Assembly: GCF_020382885.2 (NCBI RefSeq)
Contig: NC_058503.1
Span: forward strand, 21,337,535-21,401,534
Origin: Scatophagus argus
Taxonomy: Eukaryota; Chordata; Actinopteri; Scatophagidae
Length of the DNA stretch: 64,000 nucleotides
Direction: 5' to 3'
The translations under genes and the position numbers were made by a program. The notes below the pieces were generated by a model that saw only the letters and a list, made by a program, of their open reading frames with translations, did not search any database and had not been told where the DNA came from. Below, piece after piece: positions 50,809 to 62,910 of the stretch. How positions within the stretch are numbered: position 1 is the first letter of the stretch; every line of letters starts with the position of its first letter.

Positions 50809-53442
50809 AATGTCTGCATGTTGCAGGACACTCATGCGTGGCGTCTTTGGTAACAGAACTCTGATTCAGCCCACAGAGTACATGAAGGCATCGCGGAGCA
50901 GCAGGGAGGTCTGTCAGAGTGGACCGAGACCCCCACTGTGGATCTGCATCAGAGAAGCACACTCAGTCCTGGTGCTTCCTGCTGCAGAGTTGGACCCTGA
51001 CCTCCATGACTGTCGGTTGTATTTCCACCAGTCATTGTCTGTCGTCATTTTTTCAACGCTGCATGAGATCAGAAGAAACATTTATAGCAGGAGATGGCGA
51101 GATTAACGGAAAAAAAGCAAAAAGCTTTTGACTATTATGCAGGATACGTCTGTGGCTTTTGTTTAAAATGTCTAATATGTGTATTGTTTTTACAGCATAC
51201 TTATATTCACCTTTGCCAACTTGTGGTTCTTGTGAGATGTTTGAACCTGTAGTGTGAAACTTTTGTCGCCCCCTTCTGGCAGTGGGCGCAACTTACTCAA
51301 ACGTTATCGCTGTGCTTATCGCCGCAGCCTCTGTCACACTGTTCTGTGCTGCAGCTTCGTCCATCGCTCCAACTTCAACTGGCAAGCCAATCTTTGCTTC
51401 ACTACAGGTGTGACAGATTCAAAAATTCAGGTAGAAGTACAGAGAGATTTATCCACTGCACTCCAGGTCTGGTATCACATTGATGTCTGGGCATTAAGTA
51501 TGGAGCTGGAGTCAGCATGTGATAAGGAAAGCCTGCTTCCAGACCTCTAGGCCCACATGCTCGAGTGAAACAGCCGGTCTGACGCTGTCTAAAGAAAAGA
51601 AATACAAACATCTGGAAAACACAGTAACTGACACACAGCATCACATTTCCTCATCGGAAATCCAACAGAAACGTAAAGTGACAGTTTTGGTTTTGGGTTT
51701 GGGGGGGTCAAGTGCTGGATCACAGGGGCTTCCAGGTGTTTGAACAAAGTTGAGGTTCAGCAGGACGTCTGCTGAAACGTGCGCAACCTGCAGTAAAGCT
51801 GGAGATGCTGAACAGAAGTGCTGAGCTGATGGATAAACTGCTGTTTGTCAGGAAAGCTTCAAAAACTTCAAGTCACGCTTTGCTTTTGTGCTGATTAAAC
51901 AAAGGAAATACAACATGTTAATTAGTGAACTTTAGCGGTGTTTTGTTTTTATTTCGGGCAGAGAGTGGGGGCTGTTCAGTCTTTATGCTGAGCGAGGCCT
52001 AACAGGATCCTCCATGTCACCTCTAGGTTTGACACACACATAACAACACACATTTTTTCGTTTCAGAAAGTCCCCATCACATGTTTTAAATGATGTGTTA
52101 CAGAGCAGGAAGTGTTGTGAAAATGTAAAGCAAAAGAATCTGCTGTGCTTTGGATTGAACTCACTATGCATAACAACAGAAGAAGAAACTGAATGTTGTG
52201 CGTATGCTTTCACAACACCGACTCAGACTTTAACGACTCAGCAGTATTTCATTTTGCATTTCAGAATCAGAATCAGAATCAGAATTCCTTTATTTATCCC
52301 TGAGGGGAATTGAAGCCTCCTTACGGGTGACTTTTCTCTGCTGCAGTCAGTCACTTGCTCCTTGCACAATATCCTCTCACAACAGTTTCTCTCTGCAGGG
52401 TGGCTCCAAGTGCAGGCTTTTAATGTTTAATGATTTAAAACCTTGCTGAGATCTTGGCTCACAATCGTCCCTGAAACAAGGCTTTCCTGCTGATTGAAAC
52501 CAAGCTTCTGTAGGGCCTGAGGGCCTGCTGGTCCTCGTTTGGTTTGGATCCCTCACAGAAACAAACACCTCAGTCTGAGGAGATAAAATGCAGTAAGAAT
52601 AAAATAGAAGTGATTAAATTGTCATCACGAGTGTATAAATCTTGAGAATAAAAAACAACATCAGTTCTGGTGTTTTAGATGCTGTGCAGATGTGCAAACC
52701 CTGAGTTAAACCAGTGAACAACTGGAGTGTGAAGCACTGCTGGATTATCTGACGGATGCAGTGTGACGTCAACCTGCTTTGCATTGAGATTCAGTGGAAG
52801 TTAAAGTTTATATTTTTTTGACCGTGAATTTATGAAGTGATGTGTTCAGGGACCACATTAAACAAGAAGTAACTTGTGTATTGAAAGGCTCTTGAAATGC
52901 TGTTTTCAGCGATAGCCTCAAACTCCACTGCGTTTGTCTGACCACTTCACTCACTCATTTCTTTTCAGATTACATTTTTTCCCTGGTCAGTGAAAGCCAC
53001 GTATCTCCGTATTTGGTGAAACTGTTTGTGAAACAACGCAATGCGATGCTACTTCACAGCTGGGTGTTGGCCACAAACGACGCAGCGGCGATGCTTTTCA
53101 TCCCACTGCATCCAGTGTGGAGCTTTGTGCTCTGCATTTATTCTTTCATGTAGTTCTTTTAACAGGCATGCAAAGTAAGCAGTACATGCAACACATTTTC
53201 ATTGATTTTGTTTTTGTCAACATATTTTAAAAGACATTTTTTTGATTAAATCTATCTCTTAAAATCTCTTAAATCTAATCATGACGTTGCAACAGCTCAA
53301 ATATTTTACACAAAATTTATGGAAAATAAGTCGTGCAAAACTCCTGAATGTAAGCCTGAATCTTTAATAAATCAAATGAACAAAACCCATGTAAACACTG
53401 AACAATGAGAACACAGTAGAAATTCAGTCATCCATAGCATTT
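50809..53442. other. Intergenic region between RAB17 and PRLH
   Basis: Convergent spacer holding the 3' UTRs of RAB17 (plus) and PRLH (minus). For PRLH a coding-strand ATTAAA at 53363-53368, about 75 bp past the stop, is a plausible poly(A) signal. A short LINE tail lies at 52258-52315. An open frame at 50798-51106 has no supported splice frame to RAB17. Confidence 0.45.
52258..52315 (-). mobile_element. LINE 3'-tail fragment (minus strand)
   Basis: Three to four AGAATC units are followed by CCTTTATTTATCCCTGAGGG, then GAATT. The reverse complement is the common fish LINE ending (CCCTCAGGGATAAATAAAGG followed by a simple repeat), the same type of terminus as the element at 2450-3026. Confidence 0.7.
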
Positions 53443-54500
53443 CTACTGTGTCATCCAAACATCGCTTTTAGTTTCAGCTGTTGGTCTGTAAACTTTGCCC
53501 GTGATGAAAGCCAGATGCTCATTTCTCCTCGCAACTTTTCGGCCAAATCTCCCCACCGGTCTGATCCCTCTGTGTGTGTACCAGGACGCATCAATGTCTG
53601 GATCTGGACAACACGGGAGGAAGAAGAAGAAGAGACAAATCACAGGTTTCATCATGTTTAAAGCCTCACAGATTGATTATATTGTGCAAACCAACCATGG
53701 CAGCCCCAGCTAGGAACAAAATGATTACTTCAAAACAAGACATCACAATACTTCATCCTCCATAATGTGCTATAAATAATTCAAATTGCCATATAATTTG
53801 GCCCACGCTGACAAGAAGCTGAAGAAGCAGAGAAGTTAGTCTACAGCCAGAGACAAATGAGTTTAAAGGGCCAGTTCACCCAAATTACCCAAACAAATAT
53901 ATTTTTCTCTCCACTTAATGTTTGTTTGTGGTCCTCACAGCACTGAAAACACATCAGCAGAGCGACTGATGTTCAGAAAATAAAGGAATAGTTTAATGTA
54001 CCCAAAGTGTTCAAATGAAATAAAAAAATGTGATTTTATGAAGTAATTATTAAAACAACCACTGAATACATTTTAAAACCTGTCTCATTATTATCAACTT
54101 TTAATTTTTATAATTTAATTTATTTATTTCAACTCATGATCACTTATTTATTATAAGTCATTTAAAATAAAAAGAGATTTCATTCACAGTGCAGTTTTTT
54201 TTTTGTTTTACTGCTTAAATAAGTCAGTAACTGTTGCATGTCTGTCTTTGCCCTGTTTGTCTGGACGGACAAATTTAAGAAAAAGAAATAAAACAACACT
54301 GGAAAAAGTACATTTTGAAACATAAAATGCTGGAATAAATCAACAATGACCAGCAATAATATCACGTAATGTGCACCTAATTGGGATTATTACATGCCGG
54401 GTCTCTTACTTCTGATAATTATTGAACTGTCTCGATGAGATCCACCCAAAGCTTGACTCAGCAACAGCAAGACACCAAAGACGACTGCACACATCCTCAT
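53443..54500 (-). CDS. prlh: Prolactin-releasing peptide precursor
   Basis: This encodes the preprohormone of PrRP, an RF-amide peptide acting on the receptor PRLHR in brain and pituitary. Exons 54410-54500 and 53443-53603 give 83 residues. Residues 1-20 (MRMCAVVFGVLLLLSQALGG) are a typical signal peptide. After it comes SHRDSSIIIR, then NPDIDASWYTHRGIRPVGRF (31-50), followed by G51-R52-K53, an amidation donor and dibasic site. Cleavage after the signal gives a 30-residue form and cleavage at R30 a 20-residue form, corresponding to mammalian PrRP31 and PrRP20. The core WY..RGIRPVGRF-G matches human PrRP. The C-terminal flank (KVARRNEHLAF to WMTQ) is not conserved. Phase across the intron is exact (AAT = Asn31). 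Confidence 0.95.
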
Positions 54501-55032
54501 CGCGGCTCGACCTGAAGCGGGAAAACAAACACAACAGTCACGTCTGAACGCTGAATCGGTGCTGCCAGAAGTACTCTGATCTTCTAAGTAAGTAGCATTA
54601 CCACAGTGGAGACGTTTGGCTTTCAGTATTTTACCTAAAAGTATAGAAGTGAACGTAGATGGTAAATTTACCCAAAATTTCAAAGGTCTTAACCAATAAC
54701 ATCGGATTTTATTTGTTGATTGTGTCTGAATATGCAAAGTAACTTGCAGTAGAGGTCAAATAGTAAGTACAAGTATGTTAAAATGAACGGTGCCAGAGGA
54801 TGAGCTGGCTGAAAGTCAGAAGATGAATGATCACATTCACATCACGTCTGCACTTCGAGTCACTCTTGGACACGTTTGTGATTTTCCCTAAATCTCAGCA
54901 GAGTGTTTGAATCGACTCTCTGGCTCTGCTTTGGCAGTACAATACATTACTTTCCATCCAAACATCACCTGACCTGATTATGCAACTCACTCAAAAGCAT
55001 CACGGGAACACTGAACAAATCTGAACACTTAC

Positions 55033-55051
55033 TGTCGGGAAGCTTTCTCAT
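55033..55051 (-). CDS. prlh: PRLH upstream exon with in-frame ATG (candidate)
   Basis: A strong donor (ACA/GTAAGT) at 55032 and an acceptor (CGCTTCAG) ending at 54512 would join this exon to the PRLH start exon through 11 extra bases. The upstream ATG then reads MRKLPDSRAA directly in frame into MRMCAVVF. It is probably 5' UTR, with translation at the inner ATG because the signal peptide starts there, but an N-terminally extended form is possible. Confidence 0.45.
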
Positions 55052-55260
55052 CAGGTGACTGAGCTGCAGAGAGAAAGTCCACACCAAACTCACAGGTGCT
55101 GAACAGGTGCAGGGATGACTGAGCCGATCCTTCTCTCCCTCTGGGTGTGTGAAAGGTGACTGGAAGCAAGCAGGTTAACTGTAGTGAAGCTCTCTCACCT
55201 GCTCTGTAAGGTGCATGCACCTCTGAGGTTTTGGTATCTCATCAGTTGTTTCATCAGCAC

Positions 55261-55266
55261 TTTATA
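55261..55266 (-). promoter_or_regulatory. prlh: Possible TATA box of PRLH
   Basis: TATAAA on the coding strand, about 210 bp upstream of the candidate first exon's ATG at 55051. It would place transcription start near 55235. Position and sequence fit; there is no further support. Confidence 0.4.
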
Positions 55267-56620
55267 CTCCAGCAGGAGGGGCAGCAGTGTGTTGGCATGC
55301 TGATGTCACCCACCTCGCAGTACACAGTACTTCCCAGTGGCGCTGCCCACAGTGTGTGTTACCTGGGCGTTGTAGCGTTTTGGTTGGACAGCGTGGTAAC
55401 TGGTGAGATTTCCATAACCGTGACAACATTAAATGTAAATTCCTGCGGGTGGTGGCCTTTTTTTATTTAGTAATTTGGTCGTGTGTGTGTGTTTCATTAA
55501 AGATCTTGTGTCAAGGACATGGAAAGCATCAGTCGAGCGCACACTGACCCAATCTGTGGCTTTAAGGAACAAACAGAGCTCTTCAGTCGTGTAAACGAAT
55601 AACAACTGACTAAAATGAAAACACAGACTCAAGAAGGGATCATAACAATCGAGTATAAAAGCTACCAGAGGCTGCCAACACTGTGTCGTTGTGTTGTTAT
55701 GGTGAGATAATGCAGTTCTGCTACAGGAAGAGGCAGCAAAGCCAAAGCAAAAGTGCAACGCTTTTTCATGCTACATTCATGTACAAGAGTGGCTGAAAAG
55801 AGTGAAATGACAGTTTGCGTTTAGCTTGTTGTCAATTTAATAAGACTAACGAGACAAAGATGTTACTGCGCAATTAAAAAATACACACGTAATCAAACCG
55901 AGGCTTGAATCAATCTGATTTTAGCACAAACCCGCAGTGTTTCCCTCAGGCCGGTTCATTTCTCTCAGTACAAAGGCTGATCTTAAGCTGTAAATAAAGC
56001 AAAACAACAGAACTTTAAAAAGCTACAGTTGGGTGGCTAATTCAAGAAGGTCATAGGATATGACTCATCATCATCCTCATCAAACTCACTGGGAATGTGT
56101 ATGTGTGTCTATATTTACCACATTATCTCGCTAAACTGTCATTCAAATGTCAGTTCAAACTTTATAGGTTTTCATTGCACAGTGAAAGAAAGATAACACA
56201 ATTTGTAAAGTTTTTACTTCCTTTTGTACCATGTGAACATTAATAATAACAATAATAATAATAATAACTACAGATTTTCAGATGACCACAACAAATGTAA
56301 ATTTTGAATTTAACACAATAAGCTGAAGGCATTAACTTAACATGCTTACAAGTTCAAATTATGAGTGAGAAGCAGGTCTGGCAAAGTTAGTGCACATCAT
56401 GAGTTCCTCCAAAATATACTAGAACATAATACTACGTATAAATATGGTACAGTATGGATCGAGCCCAGTAAATTAACACAATAATATCACAAGGAAACAT
56501 TTTTAACACACATCGAGGTGCTCCCATACCAGACGAAAATTCATTCCAGCTAAATTTCAGTCTATTACAAACCATAATAAGAAAGGAGACTCGTCAGTCA
56601 CAAAGCGCTCAGCCTCCTCC
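55267..56620. other. Intergenic region between PRLH and MLPH
   Basis: The PRLH upstream region and the MLPH 3' UTR. An (ATA)n tract lies near 56240-56268. No gene was recognised. Confidence 0.5.
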
Positions 56621-59600
56621 TTACGAGTCCTGCGTCATCACCGGTTTCTGCAAGAGGAGACGGACAGAAGTCAATACCCGATCGGATTATCAGTTAGTTA
56701 ATCAATCATCACACGCTTTGATTGGGTTAATGATCTCAGTGTTAGTCGTGAAATCATTCCCAGCAGCTGACACAGAAAATAAGCAGGTCTGTAATGTCTC
56801 TGCTTCACAAAGCAGCTGATCACCGTGTGAGATGTGAGGCAGCGATCACTCAGGCTGAAGAAATGAAACTAAAGGGACATCAACAGCAGATTTAAAGCAC
56901 GAACAAATAATCATGTTTCAACAATTTGCACTCATTGATTCATCTTAAAATATCACCAGCATGTAAAGAATTATGTGGATACTAAGCAAACAGTGATCAT
57001 TAAAGATAAAAGTTCTCATTTAATGGTAAACTTTTGCCGTGTCTTAGTCTTGGACTCCTTGAGACCAGATCACAGCTTCCAGGATCCAAGACTAGAATTA
57101 TATTGCATTTGGCTTCCAACACGCATAAAGGTTTAACAATCGCAAAGCGTGTCTCATTAATAGATGAGATAATCTCTTTTTAAACAAGCTACATCTGAAG
57201 TAAATTGCATTGCTGTGTCTCAGTCTGTAACATGAACTTTAAGTATTTTAATCTGAGAAATCTTGGCAGTCAAAACAGGTGAAAGCCCTTCAGACAGATC
57301 AGCACGATGCTTTAGGATATTAAAGATCACAGTAAACAGCTGCATACTTTTTATTTGAATTGTTTTTCCCACTCATCTAATTCGGCCTGTAATTGTTGTC
57401 TGTTGTTTTTCTGGCAGGATCCATGTGCTGAGTTATTTAAATAAAAGCAAACAAAAGATCCAAGCGTGTGCACATTAATAGGCTGAGTGCTATAATAAAT
57501 GCAACAAATACATTTGATCCTTACTGTTCCCAAGTATAAAGAAGTTTTAACAACTGAATAAAACTGGCACATTGGACATACATTCTCATTAAGGCAAGAA
57601 CTGCACAGACTTTGTTATTTGATTGAAAAAGACAAAGCAAAAGTAAGAGAGAATACAATCATTTCAAACCACCACAAAGCCTGACTGGAAACCAGCCTGC
57701 AGGTCGAAGCCAAAACCCAGTACAACCAGTAAATGGAGAGTTCATTTCCAACAACAGATCCACTTGAAAAGACAAAACAACAAGCTAAAGCTAAATTGTG
57801 TGATGTTTTGGCAAACACAAATATTTTTTTTCTTGCTTGGAGCTGAGAAGATCAAAACAACTCTTATGTTCGTCTGTTGAATATGAAGCTACAGCCAGCA
57901 GCCAGTTAGCTTGGCTTAGCTTAGCATAAAGACTGGAGGCAGGGGGAAACAGCATATGTACATGAGAGCAGCATCAACTTAATGTACTCTAAGAAAGTTA
58001 TTAATAGTATTTCTCAGTGTATTAGTGTGTTGGACTTTAAGTTGAATATGTAATCAGTTTCTATGAGGCTTTTTTCTTCAAATGGTATCTGTATAATGTT
58101 GGAACTGGACTCTTCACTGCACCCAGCACCGGGGAGTGGGGTCATACCGCTGAGGTAGCCCTGGTCTTGGGCTTGGCCACTGGGTTCCTCTGTGTCAGGG
58201 AGCCCCTGTAGAGCGAGTTCCTCACAAACCTGTCCGCCTGGTCTGGAAACAAACAGCAACTACATTGTCCATCCATGTTCTGCTGTCTCCCATTTTTAAT
58301 CTTAATATACTCAGTCCGACTGTGGTCTCCTTCGTCATTTTGTTGCAAGCCTAAAAGCTGCAAGCTGATTTAGAGACTAACACTGACATTGTTGGTATCA
58401 GTGAGAAAGTGAATTAGAAGGATTCGGCCCTTCGCTTAACACCCACAAGCCAGGACTCAGCGAACACAGCACAAACTAGAGCTCAAATGTCAAGTAGAGC
58501 TTCTCAGTTGCAAACACAAAAAAGAATTTAATGCTCTGAAAATGTCTTGTGTAGCTACTATTCTGCTCAAAATATTCTACTATTTATACTACAATATGCC
58601 TGTGGGAATTCTGCATGTAGAGAATTGAATATACAGATGGGAAAACTGAAGCTGCAGTACAATAGGACACAGTGTTCACCAGCTCCAAAAAAACAGAACA
58701 CGATGTTCTGTGAGATTAACAAGGTTAAGATGTTTTGAGTCAGTCGAAAAGGCCCTGGGGATCATGCTCAAGGGCAACAGCGTCGGTTCTTACTTGTGGG
58801 AAAGTTGTGGGAAAGTCTTCTTGCTTGGATCGGGATTGCAGACTAGAAGAAGACACCACATTGGGAAGCAAAAAGAAAAAACAAAAAAGTGAGAATAAGG
58901 GAAAATATATTTCCTGTCAGGCTGTTCGGCAACCTGGAGCGTAGAAGCATTAATTATCACAGACAGACCAGTTCAGGAAAACTGATCCTATTGGTTGATT
59001 TGAATCTGAGAGCCCACCAAGTCAAGTGACTGAATCTACCAGTGAGATTATATCTTCCTTCAGAGCAGCTCTTCTTCCTGTGCGCTTGGTGGATTCAATA
59101 CTATATGGACAGTTTATTATATAAGCAAACATTTTCACGTAATGATTTTAAACAGCTCTGGCTCTGAAACTCTGGCTTAGCCTCAAATAAAACAAAGGGA
59201 AATGAAATGTGTTTACCCTTCTTCTTCTATCCCCTGGCATGCCGGCAGCATTCAGGGCAGCAATCCTGTTCTCTATGTAAGAGACCTGAGGGATAGGAAG
59301 AAAGTAACTCCGCAGACTTCTATTGCTTCTGACTCTTCAAAATAAATGGAATATGGCAGCATCTGTTTTTCTCTTACCTCGCTCTCAGCGTTCTGGACGT
59401 CTGCAGCTGCTTGTGCTACCTTGTCCTCCAGCTCAAACAGCAAGGCTGTTGAGCCTCTCAAGCTTTCCTTTGATTCCTCCTCTAGGGGGCGCCCCTGTCT
59501 CTCCAGGCTGTCTGATGCAAGATATGCCTACAGGAGAAATGTGAAGAAATCTTAAAAAAGAAAAAGGTTAGAGTTGCCATGAAATCAGGGGAGAAAAATG

Positions 59601-61157
59601 TGGAATGACATGTCACAAAGGCTTTAACCACCAGGCCTCCCATGGACCCTGATCAAATAAGAGCACTGCCTTTATTCATTTATTTAAGTATTTTGAAAGT
59701 GTGAATTTCTGAAGTTAGTTGAAAACAGTGGAATAATGAAACAACATAAACAGTTTTTTAAAGGATTTTGCTAGTCTTCATTAACATGTAAAATATATTA
59801 TATTATATTATATTATATTATATTATATTATATTATATTATATAGTCATTTAATACAGCAGAAAGTTCTGACAAGATTATTATCTATCTGTTCACATTAT
59901 ACAATAGTTACATTTCCTTCAAAAAAAAAAAATGTTTGTATAAAAAATAATTAGTCTATATACTATTATCATATCAACTTACATATTCAGAGAGACCACC
60001 GAGACGTCAAAAACTTACCAAATCTCAGCCAAAGAGGTGGCAGATTATAAACTGCTTGTGTGATTTGTTTTTTGTAGCCATCAGCTATCAGAAAATGCTT
60101 GCTTTTGGAAAACTGACAAACTTATGAGCTTGTTTAGTTAAGGAGCAGGTGATTGATGAAACGTCCAAAGCAACCTTATCGGAGAGGATCAGCCGTCTCT
60201 TATAACCGTACACTCCATCAACCTCAGTAGCACAACTGGAATTGATACAACTGAACAAAGTCTTATTACTTATTACAACAAGAGTCCCTCCATTTATCAT
60301 ATTCTGTTGTGGCAAGTTGTTATCTATAGCTTACTAATGATGCAGAAAAACTGATCTGGTTTGAGAATAAGCAATAAGCAGATGAGAAATTTGACCCTTG
60401 ACCCTTTCATAATTGTCATGATGGAAACAAGATCGTCAGCTTTGGGCCCTAACTTCAGTCCTTTCCTGCTTGTACAAGCTAATATTACGCAATACTTTAA
60501 ATCCTGCCCTGCAGTTTGAACTGGCATGTAGTAGAGACACATAAAAAACCCAATATTACTCACCCGAGTACTGTGACTCTGTTACTTTAAAGGGAAAAAA
60601 ATGCCAGTGAAAACATTTCAGGCAACTTAGCAGCTAGGAAGGAGTTTTTTTCCAGTCAGTTCTGTGTTTTAGAAAATCAGGGAGAGATGGTTGCAAAGGA
60701 AAAGCAAACACTAAGCGTGAGTGACTTGATTTATGACTGCAGTATGTGCTTGAACTGGACTCCAGCAGAGGTGGTATGGAATTTCATGAGCTCGGCAGGA
60801 TGTGCAACAATCCAGATGTGCAGTATGTATGTTTCTAATGAGCTCTCTGGCTTTAAATAAAGTTTTAATCCAAGCAAGAATGCTTATGTGTGAATGCAGA
60901 ATTTTATGTTCCTCTGTTGATCATTTCATTTGACCACAGACCTGCTCAGAGTCAGTCAGCTGAGGCTCCTCCTCCAGTCTGGACACTATGATGCCTGTTC
61001 TGGATGCCAGTCTGGTAGGAAGTCTGGAGGGCTTGGCATCCTCCTCTGGCCTGTTGGACTCGTCTTCATCAGATGATAGGCTGTGGTCACTGATGTTGTC
61101 TGTCATCTCGTGGAGCTTCTGCCTCAACTGCTGCTCCTCTAAGTCTACCTCTTCCCA
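56621..61157 (-). CDS. mlph: Melanophilin, C-terminal half
   Basis: Melanophilin links RAB27A on melanosomes to myosin Va and actin. Exons read: 60942-61157 (72 codons), 59378-59527 (50), 59217-59285 (23), 58794-58842, 58148-58242 and 56621-56647, all in phase. The first starts WEEVDLEEQQLRQKLHEMTD, then SDHSLSSDEDES. The second and third form the coiled coil LEDKVAQAAADVQNAESE-VSYIENRIAALNAAG, matching human LEDRV...SEVSDIESRIAALRAAG. The last two give FVRNSLYRGSLTQRNPVAKP and RATSAKPVMTQDS, paralleling human FDRKSVYRGSLTQRNP...KPVVAHQS. This is the actin-binding C-terminal region. The RAB27-binding zinc-finger domain lies beyond the right edge. The call is secure. Confidence 0.93.
57351..57410 (-). 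CDS. Possible alternative MLPH terminal exon
   Basis: An AG acceptor is followed by a phase-0 frame KNNRQQLQAELDEWEKQFK and TAA, overlapped by an AATAAA. It lies in the MLPH intron before the last exon, which is also phase 0, so it could replace KPVMTQDS. The pyrimidine tract is weak. It may equally be a fragment of an unrelated sequence. Confidence 0.2.
   Translation of the reverse strand, partial: KNNRQQLQAELDEWEKQFK
57885..57955. repeat. Dispersed teleost repeat fragment
   Basis: The blocks AGCTACAGCCAGCAGCCAG, TTAGCTTAGCATAAAGACTG and GGCAGGGGGAAACAGC occur in an order I know from a high-copy teleost repeat. Only part of it is present; class unresolved. Confidence 0.6.
59479..59492 (+). 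promoter_or_regulatory. CTCF-like core motif inside an MLPH coding exon
   Basis: CCTCTAGGGGGCGC matches the CTCF core. It lies within exon 59378-59527, where the opposite strand codes GRPLEEE. Binding is inferred only from the motif. Confidence 0.4.
59792..59843. repeat. (ATATT)n pentanucleotide microsatellite
   Basis: About ten TATAT/ATTAT pentamer units in an MLPH intron. Confidence 0.95.
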
Positions 61158-61980
61158 CTGGGGAAGAGGAGAGGAGCTGTTTGGAGTCGGGGGAGCCTGG
61201 TTGGTTCGTCAGAGCAGAGCAGAGCAGAGAATATGCAGCTGAGAAAGATGATCTCTGCCTTTGTACAGTGTATCTTCAATGTAAAATGTATTTGTTGAGT
61301 GAACTAAGTAGGCGTGTTGCCTTAGTGGTTTAACAGATTTGTCTTCCTGTGGATTTCATCTGGGAGTTCCGGTTTTTCAAAGCTACATGGATCAGAGTGT
61401 GCTGCCCTCGTATTTATCTGCTCTAATGTAAAATGTCAGCATGTGTATCTAACTACCTCATTAGCCCCAGTACAGTAGAACCTCAGCGTTAACAGTAGTA
61501 TTAAATCATTGACTAAAATACATTACTTTATTGGATTACAGTTTAGGTTAGAAAAATCCCCATTCGGTACTTAAACTCCATGGGAACCAGGCTACTTGTT
61601 TAGACCAACATTAGCAGTTTTGTCCTGTCTTTTATTTGGTTTGGGAAGGTTTACATTCCAGCAACAGCAGCCAAATTCACTCTCTGCGACTTGAGTTCTG
61701 CCTTCAGGAAAAGTGAAACACACGGCTTTGAAAGCAGCACCAATAAATCTGATCTTTAAACCTATGTTGTGTTGTTTGTCCAAGTATGTTTTTCTGTAGC
61801 AAGCATCCAAACAGGGGCATGTTACAGGTAATATTGGAATACACTTTTATTTATAATACTGTGCTATAACAGAGCTAATTAGCAACACAAGAGCAACGAA
61901 GCTCCTGTATTTACACCACATGTCTTTCATATAGATTACCAGAAGGATGCGGACTATTTCACTGGGACACTTTACTATGA

Positions 61981-62502
61981 TACACCATATGGACAAAAGT
62001 ATTGGGACACGCCACCATTACACCAACAGCGACTGACATCACATTCTAATTACATAGACAGCTGCAAAAATTCCCACAGAAACAAAATCTTGTGGAAAGC
62101 TTTCCCAGCAAAGTGGAAGCTGTTATAGCTGCAAAGCAGAGCATTTGTGAGGTCACACACTGATGCTGGACCAAAAGGCCTGGCTCACAATCTCCATTCC
62201 AGTTCATCCCAAAGGTGTTGGATGGGGTTGAGGTCAGGGCTCTGTGTGGGCCAGTCAAGTTCTTCCACACCAAACTCATCCAACCATGTCTTTATGGAGC
62301 TTTGCTTTGTGCACTGGGGCACAGTCATGCTGGAATAGAAAAGGGCCTTCAACAAACTGTTGCCACAAAGTTGGAAGCATAGCATTGTCCAAAATGTCTT
62401 GGTATGCTGAAGCATTAAGATTTCCCTTCACTGGAAGTCAGGGGCCGAGCCCAAACCCAGAAAAACAGAGGTGTGTCTGGATACTTTTGTCTATATAGTG
62501 TA
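61981..62502. mobile_element. Tc1-like non-autonomous element with terminal inverted repeats
   Basis: The left end TACACCATATGGACAAAAGT and the reverse complement of the right end TACACTATATAGACAAAAGT agree at all but two of 20 bases, and similarity continues inward to about 35 bp. Both ends carry TA, the Tc1/mariner target. Inside, the minus strand keeps a decayed transposase C-terminal fragment around ELDWPTQSPDLNPIQHLWDE, the region of the DDE catalytic motif. At about 520 bp it is an internally deleted, inactive copy in an MLPH intron. Confidence 0.85.
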
Positions 62503-62910
62503 TCATATACATATGATGTATTGACTCATGCATGTTTGATAGGATACTCTTTTAAAACAAGTGAGCAGAGTTTTTAGCCAATTAACCCTAAGCACAGAGT
62601 CTAGCAGTCATTTCAGCTGATGAAACTGATGGTCATTGGCGAGATTTTGTGCTTGGTGGCAGATGGAATTTAGTGAAAGCGAGATTCAACAGTTGATGTT
62701 GTTAATCCTGATTCTACAGGCATTACTTTGTACAATCAACATTTGCATCATAGCAATACACTAAAGCAAAAACTCTATTGCCAGTTTATTTTGAAGCTGG
62801 TCTCTGGAAAAGTTCTTCCAGAGGTTTCGACTCAGTGGGGAAAGTTCCTGTAGTGGAAACATGGCTTGTGATAAACTGTTGACTTGCAGTTGTCTTGCTC
62901 CTTCACTCAC

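Noticed and set aside
50798..51106. 102-residue frame just after RAB17 (starts [12 protein letters not shown])
   Set aside because: It is out of frame with exon 4 at every available acceptor. The SACCR motif is noted only as a hint of a possible one-base error.
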